NCBI GenBank assembly: GCA_941918925.1
Contig: OW799233.1
Location: 120,182,333 to 120,246,332, forward strand
Reading direction: 5' to 3'
From: Phyto melanocephala
Lineage: Eukaryota; Arthropoda; Insecta; Diptera; Rhinophoridae
DNA: 64,000 nucleotides
Within the stretch, counting starts at the first letter, position 1. Each line of letters starts with the position of its first letter. The notes beneath the pieces are model-generated. The model was not told the DNA's origin. It did not search any database and saw only the letters and a list, made by a program, of their open reading frames with translations. Positions 44,622-57,042 of this stretch are shown here, one piece after another. The position numbers were made by a program, and so were the translations under genes.

Positions 44622-46090
44622 ATATTTTTTTTTTTTTTCGGGAAGGGAGGAAAATGCCTGACGCATCTCAGATACTGTCGTCACAGTTCTGGTATGTGGA
44701 GCTTGCATCCACTAAAAACCCCCCTTTTTCGAGCCGTTCTCCACCCTGGGACCGCTTTCGCATTACTTCAGGGCGGGGCTCCTCTTCTGTTCCTATCGAA
44801 CAGCCGTCGTTATGCCTACGTCTAGGTCCCGCTTTTTCGCGCGTAGTAGCCTTTCAACATATGCTGCCACGTGTTCCCATTTAGTCTCATTTTCTATCAT
44901 GAGATCCACGATATTTTCCGGGGATATTTCCCCTACGGTTTCCTCTAAGTTGTGTCGTTCCACACTCCATATCTCACACTTGAAGAAAGTGTGCTCTGCA
45001 TCATCTATGCAGTTGTCTCCATACATACAGGTTCCTGTGTTTACCTTTCCCATTCTGTGTAGGTAATATAGAAAGTATCCATGTCCAGAAAGCATCTGTG
45101 TCACGAAATAGTTTATTTCGCCATGCTTTCTGTTTACCCATTTATCAAAGTCTGTTATCAGCCTTGCTGTCCATCTGCCTCGAGATTCGCTGTCCCATCT
45201 GTCTTGCCACCTTCGCATGGTATGCGTTCGTCTTGTTGTTTCCGATTCTCTGTTCGTTCCCTCAATAAGCCTTCGATCTTTCCAAAGATCTCTTCTTTCC
45301 TCGGCCAGTAAGTCAATAGGGATACAGCCACTTATAACGAGTATTGCTGGTTCCAATACTGTACGATATGCTGAGGCTACTCTCAGAGCAGAGGTGCGTT
45401 GTACATCAGCCAGCATCTTTCTTCTATACTTTGCCCTTAAAGCATCAGCCCAGATTTCGCACCCATACAAAAGGATTGACTGGGTCGTTGCCATCATCAG
45501 TTTCCTCTTGGAATAGCTTGGGCCCCCAGTATTTGCCATAAGTCTGCTGAGAGAAACCGTCACCTGAGCCGCTTTAGTTGCAGCATATTCGAGTTGGTCT
45601 CGAAACGTTAATCTATTATCCAGCCTTAAACCTAGATATTTAATCCACTTGCTTGTCTTAATTGTCTCAGACAAGACTCTCATGTCCACCTCTAAAGGGG
45701 TATGCTTCCTTGTAATGATTAGAAGTTCCGTTTTCTCCGTGGCTAGCTTGAGGTTGTGGGAATCCAGCTATAACTTCGCCTTAAGCATAACTTGGTTAAG
45801 CTTTCTCTGAGCTTCTTCCATGTTACGTGCTGCAATAACGGCCACAATGTCGTCGGCATAACCGACCAGGTAGGTGTCATCTGGCATCTCGATATGCAGG
45901 GTTTCGGTCGTCACCATTACTGCTTTCGGCGTCTCGAAGAGGTCCTCCTTTGTCATGTCGATGACAGGAGCCGGCTCACTTCCGCGAGGCGTAATTGCGT
46001 CTTCGTGCAAAGTTTTATCGCCCCTCACTGGGGGACTTCTCTTCAGTTTCCCGCTAGGTTGAAAGGGGTTCGTAGCTCTTTCAACTGTTT
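44622..46090 (-). pseudogene. R1-like LINE, 5'-truncated, uninverted copy
   Basis: On the minus strand from 46028 to 44793 one phase is open except for a single stop at 45768-45770. It encodes the end of the reverse transcriptase with catalytic GYADDIVAVI (about 45865), then the connection region (LGLRLDNRLTFRDQLEYAAT), SILLYGCEIWADAL, a WxxRWDSESRGRWTARLI block and the terminal zinc knuckle GTCMYGDNC...EHTFFKC. A 3' UTR and poly-A (44622-44638) follow. The 28 or so residues at the N-terminal edge (RGDKTLHEDAITPRG...) do not look like RT, so an internal deletion may join an upstream part to the RT. It is very similar to the copy at 40.9-42.1 kb. It is inactive. Confidence 0.8.
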
Positions 46091-48159
46091 TACGAAGTAC
46101 ATCAGATTATAAATTACAATCGTTTTTTATTTCAGCTTTTTAACGTCAAATCCTCCATTTTAATATTAAGTTATTATTTTAATATTAATATAAAGTTTTT
46201 GTCTTAACTAAATATTTTTCTTGTTCCATAACTAAATAAAGCGAATCATAAAATTAAACGTAGACAAGCTTTGCTATATCTCAGCTGCGAAAAAAAACTG
46301 CATTATAAACTCTTTTAAATAAATCTAGCTTTCCTTATTTTTCCTGTTTTCATATAATCTTTGGTGTTATACTGTTACAGTAGAAGAACAAAAATATGTC
46401 AAATAAACTTTAAGACTTCAATTTTAAATGATAGTTTAATGATTAAACGTATGACAGAGAAAATATAGTTTGATGTTTAAACTGCCTATAATCTAAGCAG
46501 AATAAAAAACTTTTTCAAATCCTAACCAAAAACTTATCACAATATGGTAAATCAGTATTCAGGGGCTCCAAGAACTTTGGTGCCTACCTGATTGTTAGAT
46601 GGCTGTGTTGTTTAAGCCCAATTCGCAGGGAGAGAGCAATACTTAATATGGTATTGCATTGCAATATAAACTTCCAACAGTACAAAGTTAGTTGAAGTAG
46701 TTTTCAACTTCTAAGCAAGAAGTGGAACGCATAAACAGAGCAACACGAGTATTGAATTGGAAACACGGCAGATATCCAATAAATCTTTACTTCTCTTCTC
46801 GATTTGATTAGTACGTATTTAAAAAATAACAAACGACAAATTAAGCTTTATCCACGGTTCAAAAATTGCTTTGTAAGCATAAAAACATTAACAAAAAAAT
46901 TAAAAGGTAGCACCCTAATATGCTGTATTTAAGCCTCCCTATCTTGGCAGCTCACCAAAAAAGTGTACTAAACAGAGTTATAAATTATGTAAAAATATAT
47001 AAATAATCTATAGTAAAGTGCGTGTCAAATTTTGTAGAAATATTTTCAGTTACAACAGCAACAACCACAATTGCAATGCATTGCATTTTTAAAGAGTGTG
47101 ATGTACTTGCTGTAATTCAAAATCCTAACGATGATGGTAGTGATCATCATTAGGATCACGATGATGATAATGACGTTTACTGTGGTGTTGGTGATAGTGC
47201 CAGTGTTAGTGTTGCGAAAGATAAATTGTTCCACTATTGAAACTAGAAATGTAATGTTGCTAATAAAACTATTTCCTTTGCATTTCTTCCAATTTATATT
47301 AAATTAAATATACATATGTATTGTATGTATTGTATTTATATATTTGTATACTACTTATATGTGTGTATGTATGATATACAAATACCTTTCATTTAAACCA
47401 ATTCTCACAAGAAAAACAACAAAAACGGCAACAAATAACAATAACATGGACAAAAAAATCATCAGTGATAAAATGCAAGTCAAACGAAAGAAAAACAAAA
47501 TTTTTACTTAAATTTCTTTTGTACAAATAATAAAATATCGATTGCATATCACCATCATTCTCAGCCAACATAATCCTTCGTCGTTGACTTTATTGTCTAC
47601 AATTTATTTCTATGACTTTTTATGAAATTGTGTGTTTGTGCTTGTGAGTTTGCTTGTTTGCAACTAGTAAAAATGTTTGCTGATACGTATGTATGATGTT
47701 GCTGCCACAAAACAATAACAACAGTATTATTGGTCTTAAACAACACAAGAAATGTGTATGATATCAATAACAGCAACGAAAATTGGATGTTTATCCGCTT
47801 GTAATCTTAATACGCCTGCTAAGAAACCAACAAAAACAATTACTATGTTTGATTATTACTGCTGTTGTTCGGTTTGTTGGTGGTTGGTTATGCTGTAGTC
47901 GTGGCTTTTGTACAATTTGCTGCAAATTGAAAGCCAATTATGCAGCTATGTCTATGTAAAATAATAGTAAATATAAACTGTAAACAAAGACGGCTGCTGT
48001 TGAGGGGGGGGTGATACTTCGACTGTAACTATGTAAGAGCATCAGTTGAGAATGGCTCGATCGATTTCTTTTATTCTATGGCCCGACTGATTTTTTATTA
48101 ATTTAATAAATTCATAGTAATAGTAAAAAACCCACAAGTACAAATAACTTATATTACAA
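46091..48159. other. Interval without recognised features
   Basis: Simple sequence (ATGATGATAATGACG near 47160; GTATGTATTG near 47320) and C/A-rich stretches; no supportable gene. A run GAGGGGGGGGTG lies at 48003. Confidence 0.4.
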
Positions 48160-48462
48160 ACTAGCTTGTGCCCGCGACTTCGTCTGCATAGTTATCGGGA
48201 TAAAAGGTACACTTAGTATTAACAACAAAAATAAAAATATTTACAACACAAACAACCCGCTTAGGATGTGTGATGATGAGTTTGCCAACGACTTTGCGTC
48301 ATTATCGTGATAAAAAATATAGCCTATGTGTTAATCTATGTTGCTATCTATCTATGTGCCGAATTTCATTTGGTTCCGTTCAGCCATTTTTGCGTGATTG
48401 AGTAACAAATATCTAAACATCCAAACATACAAATATTCACATTTATTATATTAGTAGGATAA
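48160..48462 (+). repeat. Short interspersed repeat with CTAGCTTGTGCCCGCG start
   Basis: Starts AACTAGCTTGTGCCCGCGAC and ends CACATTTATTATATTAGTAG, with the block 'gaatttcatttggttccgttcagccatttttgcgtgattgagtaacaaa' before the end. This arrangement is familiar from short insect repeats thought to use an RTE-type 3' end. The class is not proven from sequence alone. It is non-coding. Confidence 0.55.
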
Positions 48463-50289
48463 GCAAGTGCCTTTAAGTTATATTCCAAAATAAAAATATA
48501 TAACATATATTTATATATGAACAATACACAATGTATATTTACATGTAAATTTTTTAGTATTAATTCATTTACCGGACATGGTTTTTTTAGATAAGAAAAG
48601 TTAAAAAACAAAATGGCGATGGTATCTGTGTGCAAAAATAAATAAGATTCTCAAGGGCAAGCTCTAGAATATTTTTGTTTTGATTTCTTAGAGACACATT
48701 TTAGTTCAATCTTAAAAAAGGATACCAAAGCTTATTCAACAAGAAGCGAAAACTAATGATTGTGTAAAATTTTGAATGAATTAGGCTTATAAATTGTATG
48801 GAGTACCTTTCTTCAGTAGAGCAAATTCTTAAAATACATGATGGGTTGAGACATTTTTAAACAAGCAGCCATTGATGTATCTGTGGTTTTCATGGGAAAC
48901 CGCGTATGTTCATTTTATACGATTTTGAGTTAATAATGCAATATTGCTTGATTTTAAACGGCCTTTACTTGGTTTGAAAAATTTCTCAAATAAGATGGAC
49001 CCATTCCGATTATTTTAATGGCATAACAACGTAACTTCTATATATATTCAAAAATCGTTCAGCACTAACACGGTTTTGTAGCTCTCCTGAAAAATTTGAT
49101 TTTAAGACATACGTGGTTGCTAATGGAAACCACAGATATAACAGAATTTAAATCTGAGGGGGCAACCTTCCTCCTTTATCACCCAATTTAATGATCGCTT
49201 TATTTTAAATATTGTACAAAATTGTTGCATTTTCTGTTATATATTACTAAGCGTATAATCGTCGCAATACACTGAAGATCCACCAAAACTCCAACAACAA
49301 CCATAAAATAGTAAGAAGCATCAAAAGAATATTAAAAAAAGGACGGAAGGGGAAGGGGAAAAAACGTACCACAGAAACAATCGTTGATCTGTTATTGCTG
49401 CTGTTTACTGATATTGTAGTTACAATATCATTTTATAAACTTATATGTATGTATGTATGTATGTATATGGTACGTACAATCCATATGGTGATTATGTTTG
49501 TTGTACATATTACGTTTATTGTGGTCCCCTTAACCGCCCCAAAGCAAACTTAGTAACATTAGCTGCGGATAAGTAATTTCATTTAGACAATTTTTGAAAT
49601 TGTGGTATTTGGATGTTGTCGAAAGACGACATACATAAATATTTAACACAGGTCCATAAATTCAAAACCAATTAGCCATGTAGAATTGATAATAGTTTTT
49701 CTTGTTTCAATTTTAACATCAATTTAACATCATCCAAAATATACACATATATATTTACATATGTGTATGCAGCACCAGAGCCAAGTAGCAAGTATACAAT
49801 ATGTACGATAGTACGTTCAGGTATTAATATCCTGTGTTAAAAAAAATGCAGTGTGTTTTTCAACAGTTGTTTAAGATCTATTTTAGGAAAATATTTTTAT
49901 AATTCTGATGCTGTTTATCTCTAGTGATTTCTTTGTAATATTTAGATTTTTTTATAATTTTGCGAATAAATACTAGATGTAAATTTAAAAATCAAGAATG
50001 TAAGTGGTAAATTTCAGTTTCAACTTAGCAGATTTCTTTGCAGGTATATAATTGTACATGATTACAACTAGCAATTTATTTTCTTTAATCAGTATACTAT
50101 TTTGTATTTGCTTGCAGACCACTGAAAAAATAATGGATCAAGAAAAACAATCCTTAATTTAGAAGTAAATCTAATAAGCTATGAATTCCAAAATAAAAAC
50201 TTTAAACAAATAAAAACAACAAGGCATCTTTTTAACGAAAGTTTAAGTTTTTACACTCTCTCTTTTTTTTGTGCCGTTCCCCTATATTG
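48463..50289. other. Interval without recognised features
   Basis: Contains TATG microsatellite (49445-49465) and a purine run (49340-49365). No gene or bounded repeat is supported. Confidence 0.4.
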
Positions 50290-50550
50290 CCAAAGGTATA
50301 TATAGCTTTGTCGTTTGTAATTCTACAACATTCGTTTCCGACCCCATAAAGTATTTATTTTCTAAAAGCTTATTACTTCCTCTGACCATCTGTCCGTTAC
50401 TTTGACATAAAAATCATAATTCTTCATCCCTAGGATTATTTAAAGACACGTTTTCTACTTACTATTTAAAAATTTGATATATCTCTAGGGCTATTCACCA
50501 CAAATTGTTGACTAATCGGCAAAGTTATTGGCAAAAATAAATTTTTAAAA
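50290..50550 (-). repeat. HINE-like relic, 3' part
   Basis: Reverse complement of the family's 3' half: 'ggtatatatagctttgtcgtttgtaattctacaa', 'tccgaccccataaagtat', a remnant 'ctgaccatctgtccgtt' microsatellite and 'gactaatcggcaaagttattg'. The 5' end is lost and the 3' hairpin is partial. Confidence 0.55.
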
Positions 50551-51062
50551 AATTATATTGCTACATAATTAGTTCTATTAGAATTTAATTTAATTAGAAA
50601 AGTTTAATTTGTATTTTAACTCCTCTTTACATACTTTACACTATTTCATATTTTATTTTACAACCTTGGCAACCTTGAAAATATGAATAATTCACACTTT
50701 GTAGCATACTTTCAAGATTTTTATAAAATAACTACTTCTAGAATTAACATTGTTTAGAAAATTCTTGATCTGGTAATACACAATAAATATAAAAAACTAC
50801 CTACAGCAAGTAGTAGTTAGTTGTACCTAAAAGTGATCGATCAGCTAAGTTTATGCTTTAATTACTTTTAACTTTTAACGTTAGGTTTATATCCTATAAA
50901 AAAATAATATTTAAGCTCAATTATTTTTTTTATTTTACATTTGTTTTTTAAACAACAAATAAATTTCTTACAATATTATTGAAGAATATTTATTTTCTGA
51001 TTTTTGGAAACTTTTCGCGTACTAAATATACTATAGTACGATTAGTTACAAAGATATTTGAA
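50551..51062. other. Interval without recognised features
   Basis: AT-rich; nothing bounded was seen. Confidence 0.4.
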
Positions 51063-51222
51063 AATAAACTTAAAAAATAAAAAACCGGCTTTTTCGGATA
51101 AAAAAAACCGGTGTATTCGATATTCGAAAAAACCACATTTAGAAAAAACCGCCAGCAGAAAGGGGAAAAAACCGAGTTTTCCACCGGTTGTAAAACCGAG
51201 TCGATCACCCTAATATAAACGT
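51063..51222. repeat. AAACCGG-rich terminal-repeat fragment
   Basis: Variants of AAAACCGG and CCGGTTTT recur in both orientations, ending CGAGTCGATCACCCTA at 51213. Sequences starting TAGGGTGATCGACTCGG-like and rich in CGGTTTT are typical of ends of small DNA transposons, but only one end is recognisable. Confidence 0.4.
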
Positions 51223-51399
51223 AACAATATTTTTTTTTTAAATATATATCGCGTTACTGAAGCTACTGATTAATTTTTAGACGAGTTAAAGACACCAAAA
51301 TACAAACCGTTGTCTCGAAAAATATTGCTGAGAAAAACGAACAAATCGGTTTTAAATTATTTGAGATATAAGTATAAAAATACCACTACTTACTTCCGT

Positions 51400-51555
51400 G
51401 CTTTTTTTAAATTTACAATCGCAAATCGATTTTTTCAGCTTCTGGGCAACATTGAGGAGCGATTTGTATATCAAAAGAAAGGACTTGACAAGCTGAATAT
51501 AATACATTATAAAAAAATTTTAAATCCATTATGGCCACTAAAATTATAGGTTTAT
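51400..51555 (-). repeat. HINE-like relic, short
   Basis: Contains reverse complements of the 'gatatac..tttcttttgat' and 'tggccactataaaattt' blocks of the family, at 51465-51550. It has no termini. Confidence 0.35.
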
Positions 51556-52342
51556 TCTTACAATTATTTGTTTTATCTATTTATTTGTTTCGACTTTATA
51601 TAATTTTGACTGCAGTTGTGTGTATTTTTTTATATTGCTTTATAGCAATTGTATTGTTCTCAAACAATTTGTTCTTGATTTTAGGTTAGAAGTCTAAATT
51701 GCAAAAAAGTTATATTGGATGATAGAAGATTGAACAATAAAAAGGAAATTAAAAATCATAAAATTCTTGGAAACGCTAAGTTTTCAAATTATATAAGTAC
51801 TCTTGAAGTTTTCATATGTACATATACATATGCAATTTTTCACTAGATTTCTAAGCATATATGGAAACTATTGGTAGCTTTTGAATAGATCTTTTTGAAT
51901 ATGTATAAAAATTTAAAACATTTTTTCCCATTTTGCACAATTTGAAATAAAATCCGTGTACCAGATAAATGTTTAGTTTATTCAAATAAAAGTGTAATTA
52001 AATAAACAGTGGCTTCGGCAACTAAAGTTTTTCTATATATCCCGCCTTCGTCCGGACTCAAGAATTTTCTACTCTATGGTATAACAAACATCGTCTTTGC
52101 TAGCCAAAATTTTGTTGTTTTGTCAGCTGATTATTTTTTTCTTCACCTGTTAAAGTCCATAATAAAAAACAATTCTCTCTCTTTTCTCATTTATTTCAAT
52201 ATCGAAATTCATATATAAAAACTATAAACAAAAAATCTCTCCGACAACAATATACTTATATATAAAACTTTAATAACCAAACTTTTCCGAGATTTTTAAA
52301 ATTTCCTTTTTTTCTCTTCTAATTTTTCAAATTTTTATAACC
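51556..52342. other. Interval without recognised features
   Basis: AT-rich; no supported gene or element. Confidence 0.4.
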
Positions 52343-52655
52343 CAAGGCAAATTCATAAGGTATATGCATCGCGTCAACAAACACATCAATATGTCTGCAT
52401 ATGTCACACATTTTTCTCCTTTCTTCTTTAATTTTAATAATTTTTAAAAACCTCTTAAGCAAAAACTTTTTATTTGCGGTTTTTTATTTTTTAAAACGTT
52501 TTAAACCAAATAAAACTGCGAATTATTTATTGTAGAATAAAAATAAGAAATAAAGTTTTACAGATTAAGATAAATTGAAAACAATTGGTAAAACGCTGAT
52601 AAATTGTACATACATACATATATATAAAAAAACTGTCAGCTGATTGGATACGAGA
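52343..52655 (-). mobile_element. MITE family B, second copy
   Basis: Begins CAAGGCAAATTCATAAGGTA and continues through 'tgcatatgtcacac', 'aaaacgttttaaacc' and 'gcgaattatttatt' to CTGTCAGCTGATTGGATACG. It is the reverse complement of the family B copy at 42194-42813, lacking that copy's inserted MITE. The right terminus is degraded (ends before the CAAGGC-type terminus). Confidence 0.6.
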
Positions 52656-53080
52656 ACGTTATTTGTATAGTAATATGTTATTACTTATTACCAGGCATGT
52701 TCTGACAAACCCATCTCGCTTGATATTTGCGATGCGAGTTGAAAACGCATAATTGATGTTCTGTAGTTCACAATCGCAAGAACTTTAACTCGCAACTTAT
52801 GTTTGAAAAATAGCAAATCTCTAGCAAAGGGCGTGAACTACATAACATGCAGAAAAAGTTTAAATGGCATGCGATTTTATATTCATGCGAAAGTCAGAAC
52901 AAAATGTACATTTTTATAAAATTTTAAAGAAGTGGGCAAATGTCTCACATGCAAAACTAAAGACTTAAGAAAAGAACTTGTCACTACAAGAGAACAAAAC
53001 ACGTACTAGAGATGCCAACCCCGGAATCCCGATGCCGATTTTTTCTAAATACGAATTATTTTTATAATAATTTATATATT
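52656..53080. other. Interval without recognised features
   Basis: Mixed sequence with 'gcgagttgaaaacgcat'-type words on both strands (52733-52810); possibly a degraded foldback, not bounded. Confidence 0.35.
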
Positions 53081-53223
53081 ACACTCATATTCCGGTTTGC
53101 GTCGCCAATTTGGGACCGGAAAAACCAGACGCAAGCTGAAACGAAGCAAACCGAATCGCAGTTTTCCATACATTTGTATTAAATTTCATTTAATATGTTC
53201 CGACACTCATAATTTTAGTTAAA

Positions 53224-54035
53224 AACAAGTAAGAGTGCTATATTCGGCCATGCCGAATCTTATATACCCTTCACAACGTGTAGTCATGCAATAACAGTTG
53301 CTTGTATCACCATTCATCCCATATAAAATACGTACACGTATGTATGTTAAAAAAACGAAAAAAAAAAAATTGTAAAAAAAAATTTTTAAAAAAATTTAAA
53401 AAAAAAATTTAAAAAAAAAATTATTATATATATAATATACATATATAAAACAAAAAAAAAAAAAATAAATAAAAAAAAAATTAAAAAAAAATTAAAAAAA
53501 AAATAATAATAAAAATATAAATAATATATTAAATAAAATATAAAAAAAAATAAAAAAAAAAATTAAAAAAAAATTTTTTAAAAAATTAAAAAAAAATTTT
53601 TTTTGGCTCAGTTGGGATTCGATGCCACGTTTTCTCTAACCAGTATACACGTTTGTATGTATGTATGTTGTTGTTGTAATGTTGTTTTTGTGAAAAAAAA
53701 ATCGAGGTGGTCGTGGGTTTTTGCTCATATCTCAGTTGTTTATGTACCGATGTTTCTGATTTTCAATAGCGATCTACTCCCGAATATTTCTGATATTTTA
53801 ATACCTTACCCGGGTCCAACCTATGTCGGGGGGCTTTAAAAAGTTGATTTCAACATACACACGGACAGACGGTCAGACGGACAGACGGACAGACTGACAG
53901 GGCTTAATCGACTTCCCTATTCATAAGCTTTCAGAAAATATATACTTTATGGGGTCGGAAATGAAAATTGTAGAAATTTCACACGGAATGACAAACCTAT
54001 ATATACCCTTTTTTACTGTGTGAAGGGTATAAAAA
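53224..54035 (+). mobile_element. HINE-like repeat, 'ctgtgtgaaggg' subfamily, cassette orientation 2
   Basis: Starts AACAAGTAAGAGTGCTATAT with palindrome ATTCGGCCATGCCGAAT. An A/T tract (53348-53600) precedes GGCTCAGTTGGGATTCGATG and 'taaccagtatacacg', the reverse of the order in the 33.4-kb copy. A strong GACGGACA/GACAGACG tract is at 53861-53900, and the 3' hairpin TATACCCTTTT...GTGAAGGGTATA ends it. It is non-coding. Confidence 0.78.
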
Positions 54036-54291
54036 TTGATTTTTCAATAGAAAATAAAAATTTTTTATTATTAATTTTTTTAAAAATAGTTTTTATTAAA
54101 ATAAAAAAAAATAACAGTTCATGAAAAAACAAAAACAAAACAAAATTTAAAGATTAAAATTAGAAATAAGAAATTCATAGAACATAAATTAAATTCCAGT
54201 TTTTGTTCTAAGCTTATTTGCTTTCTTTTTAAACTCATTGTTGCAAAAAATTTAGATTAAACATCACCAAATGTAATTTGAAACTACCAAC

Positions 54292-54341
54292 CAAGGCGAA
54301 TTCAATAAGGTGAACTCGTCGCTAAAACAACTACAAAGTAA
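54292..54341. repeat. Fragment of a CAAGGC-terminus MITE
   Basis: CAAGGCGAATTCAATAAGGTGAACTCGTCGC-like end (first bases CAAGGCGAATTCAATAAGGT) cut off by the next HINE-like repeat. It lies inside element G. Confidence 0.4.
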
Positions 54342-55129
54342 AACAAGTAACAGTGCTATATTCGGCCGTGCCGAATCTTATATACCCTTCACAACGTGTA
54401 GTCATGCAATAACAATTGTTTGCATCACCATTCATCTCATATAAAATACGTACATATGTATATACTGGTTAGAATAAATGTGGCATCGAATCCCAGCTGA
54501 GCCAAAAAAATTTTATTTTATTTTATTTAATATATTATTTATATTTTATTATTTTTTTTATATTTTTTTTAAATTTTTTTAAAAAAATTTTTTAGAAAAA
54601 TTTTAAAAAAATTTTTTTAAATTTTTTTTTAAATATTTTTAAAATTTTTTTTTTTTGTAGTTTTTTTTATTATTTTTTTCTTATTTTTAATATTTTTTTT
54701 TTTTGTAATTTTTTTTTGTTTGGTATGTTTTTTACATGTATCTATGTATGTATGTTGTTGTTGTAATTGTGAAAAAAACGAGGTGGTCGTGGTTTTTTGC
54801 TCATATCTCAGAAAGTTATGGGGCGATTGTGCTGAATTTCAATAGCGATTCATTCCTGGATATTTCCAAGAGATTGATACCATATACAGATCTGAGGAAC
54901 ATATAGTTGCTTCTAAAAGTTGATTTCAACCAACACACGGACAGACGGGCAGACGGACAGACGGATAGACGGACAGACGGACAGACGGTCAGGGCTTAAT
55001 CGACTCCTCTATTCATAAGCTTTCAGAAAATATATACTTTATGGGGTCGGAAATGAAAATTGTAGAAATTACAAACGGAATGACAAAGCTATATATACCC
55101 TTGTGCACCACAGGTGAAGGGTATAAAAA
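54342..55129 (+). mobile_element. HINE-like repeat, 'gtgcaccacagg' subfamily, cassette orientation 1
   Basis: Starts AACAAGTAACAGTGCTATAT with the perfect palindrome ATTCGGCCGTGCCGAAT. The cassette has 'actggttagaataaatgtggcatcgaatccc' first and its A/T tract (54507-54720) second. A 12-unit GACG/GACA-type microsatellite spans 54938-54988. The 3' hairpin ends at 55127. It is nearly identical to the 33.4-kb copy, so this subfamily spread recently. Confidence 0.8.
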
Positions 55130-55379
55130 TACAGACGTGTATTTTGTTAGTGTAAAACAAAACGATATGTCAAAAATACACAAAAATTTGACAAATGGTC
55201 CCTAGAAGTAGGCAACAGCTGATGATCAGCCTTGCTTCCAACGAAGAGAAACTTGAAGACAACTTTCACATACAAATTTACATAACGACTTGAAAGCCAT
55301 GCGACGCAAACAGAAGCAACAACTATGCAAACCGAACCGAACCGACGCAAACCGGGTTATGAGTGTATTTGTTATTCGG

Positions 55380-56364
55380 GCAGTGATTTTCATTTTATTA
55401 AAAAACGGTTATTTGATTTTTGTGTCTAGTAAAATAGTAGGCTTCACAACAGACGGAGCTTCTATAATGCTGAAAATCAAAAAAATTATTTCACCCAAGC
55501 AGCAACTTTCTGTGGAATTCATTTGGCAATTATTGATGTTTTTTACAACGCTTTTAGTTGTGGAAGTGAAAATAAAGCATCCTCATCAGATGATGATATT
55601 GAAGAAAAACATGACTTAATTGAGTTTTGGGTGAGTGAAACAAATTGCGATCTAACTGATAAATCTTACAATAAACTACTTATTGAAGTGTTCAGAATTA
55701 TTTCGAAAGTCGCCAACAAAAAATGGGGTGTTGCAAAATTATGTTACAGACGAAAAGAAAAAGAACTAAAACTTATTTTCTATTACAAAACAAGATGGAA
55801 CAAACTTCTTGATATGTGCCAACGATTTTGTGAATTCTAAATACCTATTAAAAAGCAATAATAGATTAAAAATTACCACAAATCAATGAATACAAGTATG
55901 ATAGTAGTTATTTTGAACCCAGTAAAGATAGTAGTTTAAGCCCTTTGCCGTAGTTATATGAATCTATATAAAGCCGAAGCTGCCCTCTCATTTACGAGAA
56001 TGGATTTAATGATGAATTGGGACAAGCTCTTCTTAAAAGAATACTAGAAAGAAGAACGAATTAGTCAACACTTTTGAACTTTCTAAAAAAATCCAAAATT
56101 AAAATATGATTTTGATAAATTATAAAATATTAATATCCCATTTTCAAAGTGATGAAACTTCAAGCTTCTGATTCGGATTTATCATTATCTGAAGATAACA
56201 CTGTTGATTCAAATTTTTCTATAGTAAAAAAATTAAATAAAGCGATCGACATGTGCAAAAGTCCTATAAAAATTTATAATATGAAAAGTGATGATATGTA
56301 TACCAAGGAAATAGACCTTTTTTTCTGGGGGCAAGAGAGGAGTATATCCGCAGTCTTCATATAA
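55380..56364 (+). pseudogene. Degraded hAT transposase, central region
   Basis: Plus-strand translation gives IVGFTTDGASIMLKIKKIISPKQQLS (55438-55515, the catalytic-domain 'FTTDGAS.M' block). After a +1 shift it gives AIIDVFYNA, an acidic linker, then YNKLLIEVFRIISK and LKLIFYYKTRWNKLLDMCQRFCEF (to 55837). The 'KTRWNS.' tryptophan block is the usual feature of hAT enzymes. Further decayed similarity (NELGQALLKRILERRTN near 56015; LSEDNTVDSN near 56180) carries toward the insertion domain. Stops and frameshifts are frequent. The N-terminal BED finger and the C-terminal dimerisation domain are not seen. The element starts just outside TIR element G, which may have inserted into it. Confidence 0.72.
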
Positions 56365-56510
56365 CTACTTATTAACTATGTATATTACCTACAAGCGTTA
56401 AGTGCGAAAGCTGTTTTTCAATAGCTGCATATATGTATTAGATCAAACTATCTAATGCAAGTTTGAATGCATTAATTTTTCTGAAAAGAAACTTTTTAAG
56501 AAAATCTTGA

Positions 56511-56932
56511 CCGACTTCCTAAACGCAAGTTGCAATTCATAAAATTAAAAAAAAATGCGTAAGCAATGATAAACATGTCTTAAGTGCAACCTTGCGTTTG
56601 GATTTTATCGGCATTTAGGAACGCTCATGGATCCAGTTTTTGTCTCTGCAATATAAAGTGTTTAATTATTTAAATTATTAGTCTGTGATTTAAATAAACT
56701 CTATCAATTATAAATAATTTATTAAAAATAAACAAAGAAAAAACTAACTCAGCCATTGCAGCTCAAATGTTTGCATACAAAATAAAAATGATGCGCGATT
56801 TTGACAGCTGATACTTAGTAAAATGAGTTGCCAAACGATTAGGAACATTGGACATTTCTAGAAAGTTTACATATGCGTTTACGAAGTGTATGCATTGTAA
56901 ATATGCATTGCAACTTGCGTTTAGGAAGTCGG
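56511..56932. mobile_element. MITE family J
   Basis: The left end CCGACTTCCTAAACGCAAGT and its continuation TGCAAT are matched in reverse by the right end (ATTGCAACTTGCGTTTAGGAAGTCGG), an inverted repeat of about 26 bp. The word 'aagtgcaaccttgcgtttgg' recurs inside at 56580. It is non-coding; no clean target duplication. Confidence 0.7.
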
Positions 56933-57042
56933 ACCTTCTTTTATATACACATGTTCGAGCCGTTAATTTTGAGTAATATTTGTATCATATTCTATACTTT
57001 TACGTACATATTATTGCCCTTGGAGAGCAGTTATTATTACAA

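Larger units (their letters stand above)
53081..55366. mobile_element. TIR element G carrying two HINE-like insertions
   Basis: The left end ACACTCATATTCCGGTTTGC is matched in reverse by the right end (GCAAACCGGGTTATGAGTGT), an imperfect repeat of about 23 bp. ATT flanks both sides (53078-53080, 55367-55369). Most of the interior is two HINE-like copies and a family B fragment. Its own sequence (53100-53223 and 55130-55366) includes 'gacgcaagctgaaacgaagcaaaccgaa' at the left and similar 'cgacgcaaac...aaccgaaccg' words at the right. It has no transposase; the superfamily is uncertain. Confidence 0.6.

Noticed and set aside
44610..45541. Several plus-strand frames of 65-99 codons
   Set aside because: Antisense shadows of the minus-strand R1-like LINE.
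53861..53900. GACGGACA repeats considered a satellite or direct-repeat array
   Set aside because: They occupy the same place in every HINE-like copy and are the family's internal microsatellite.
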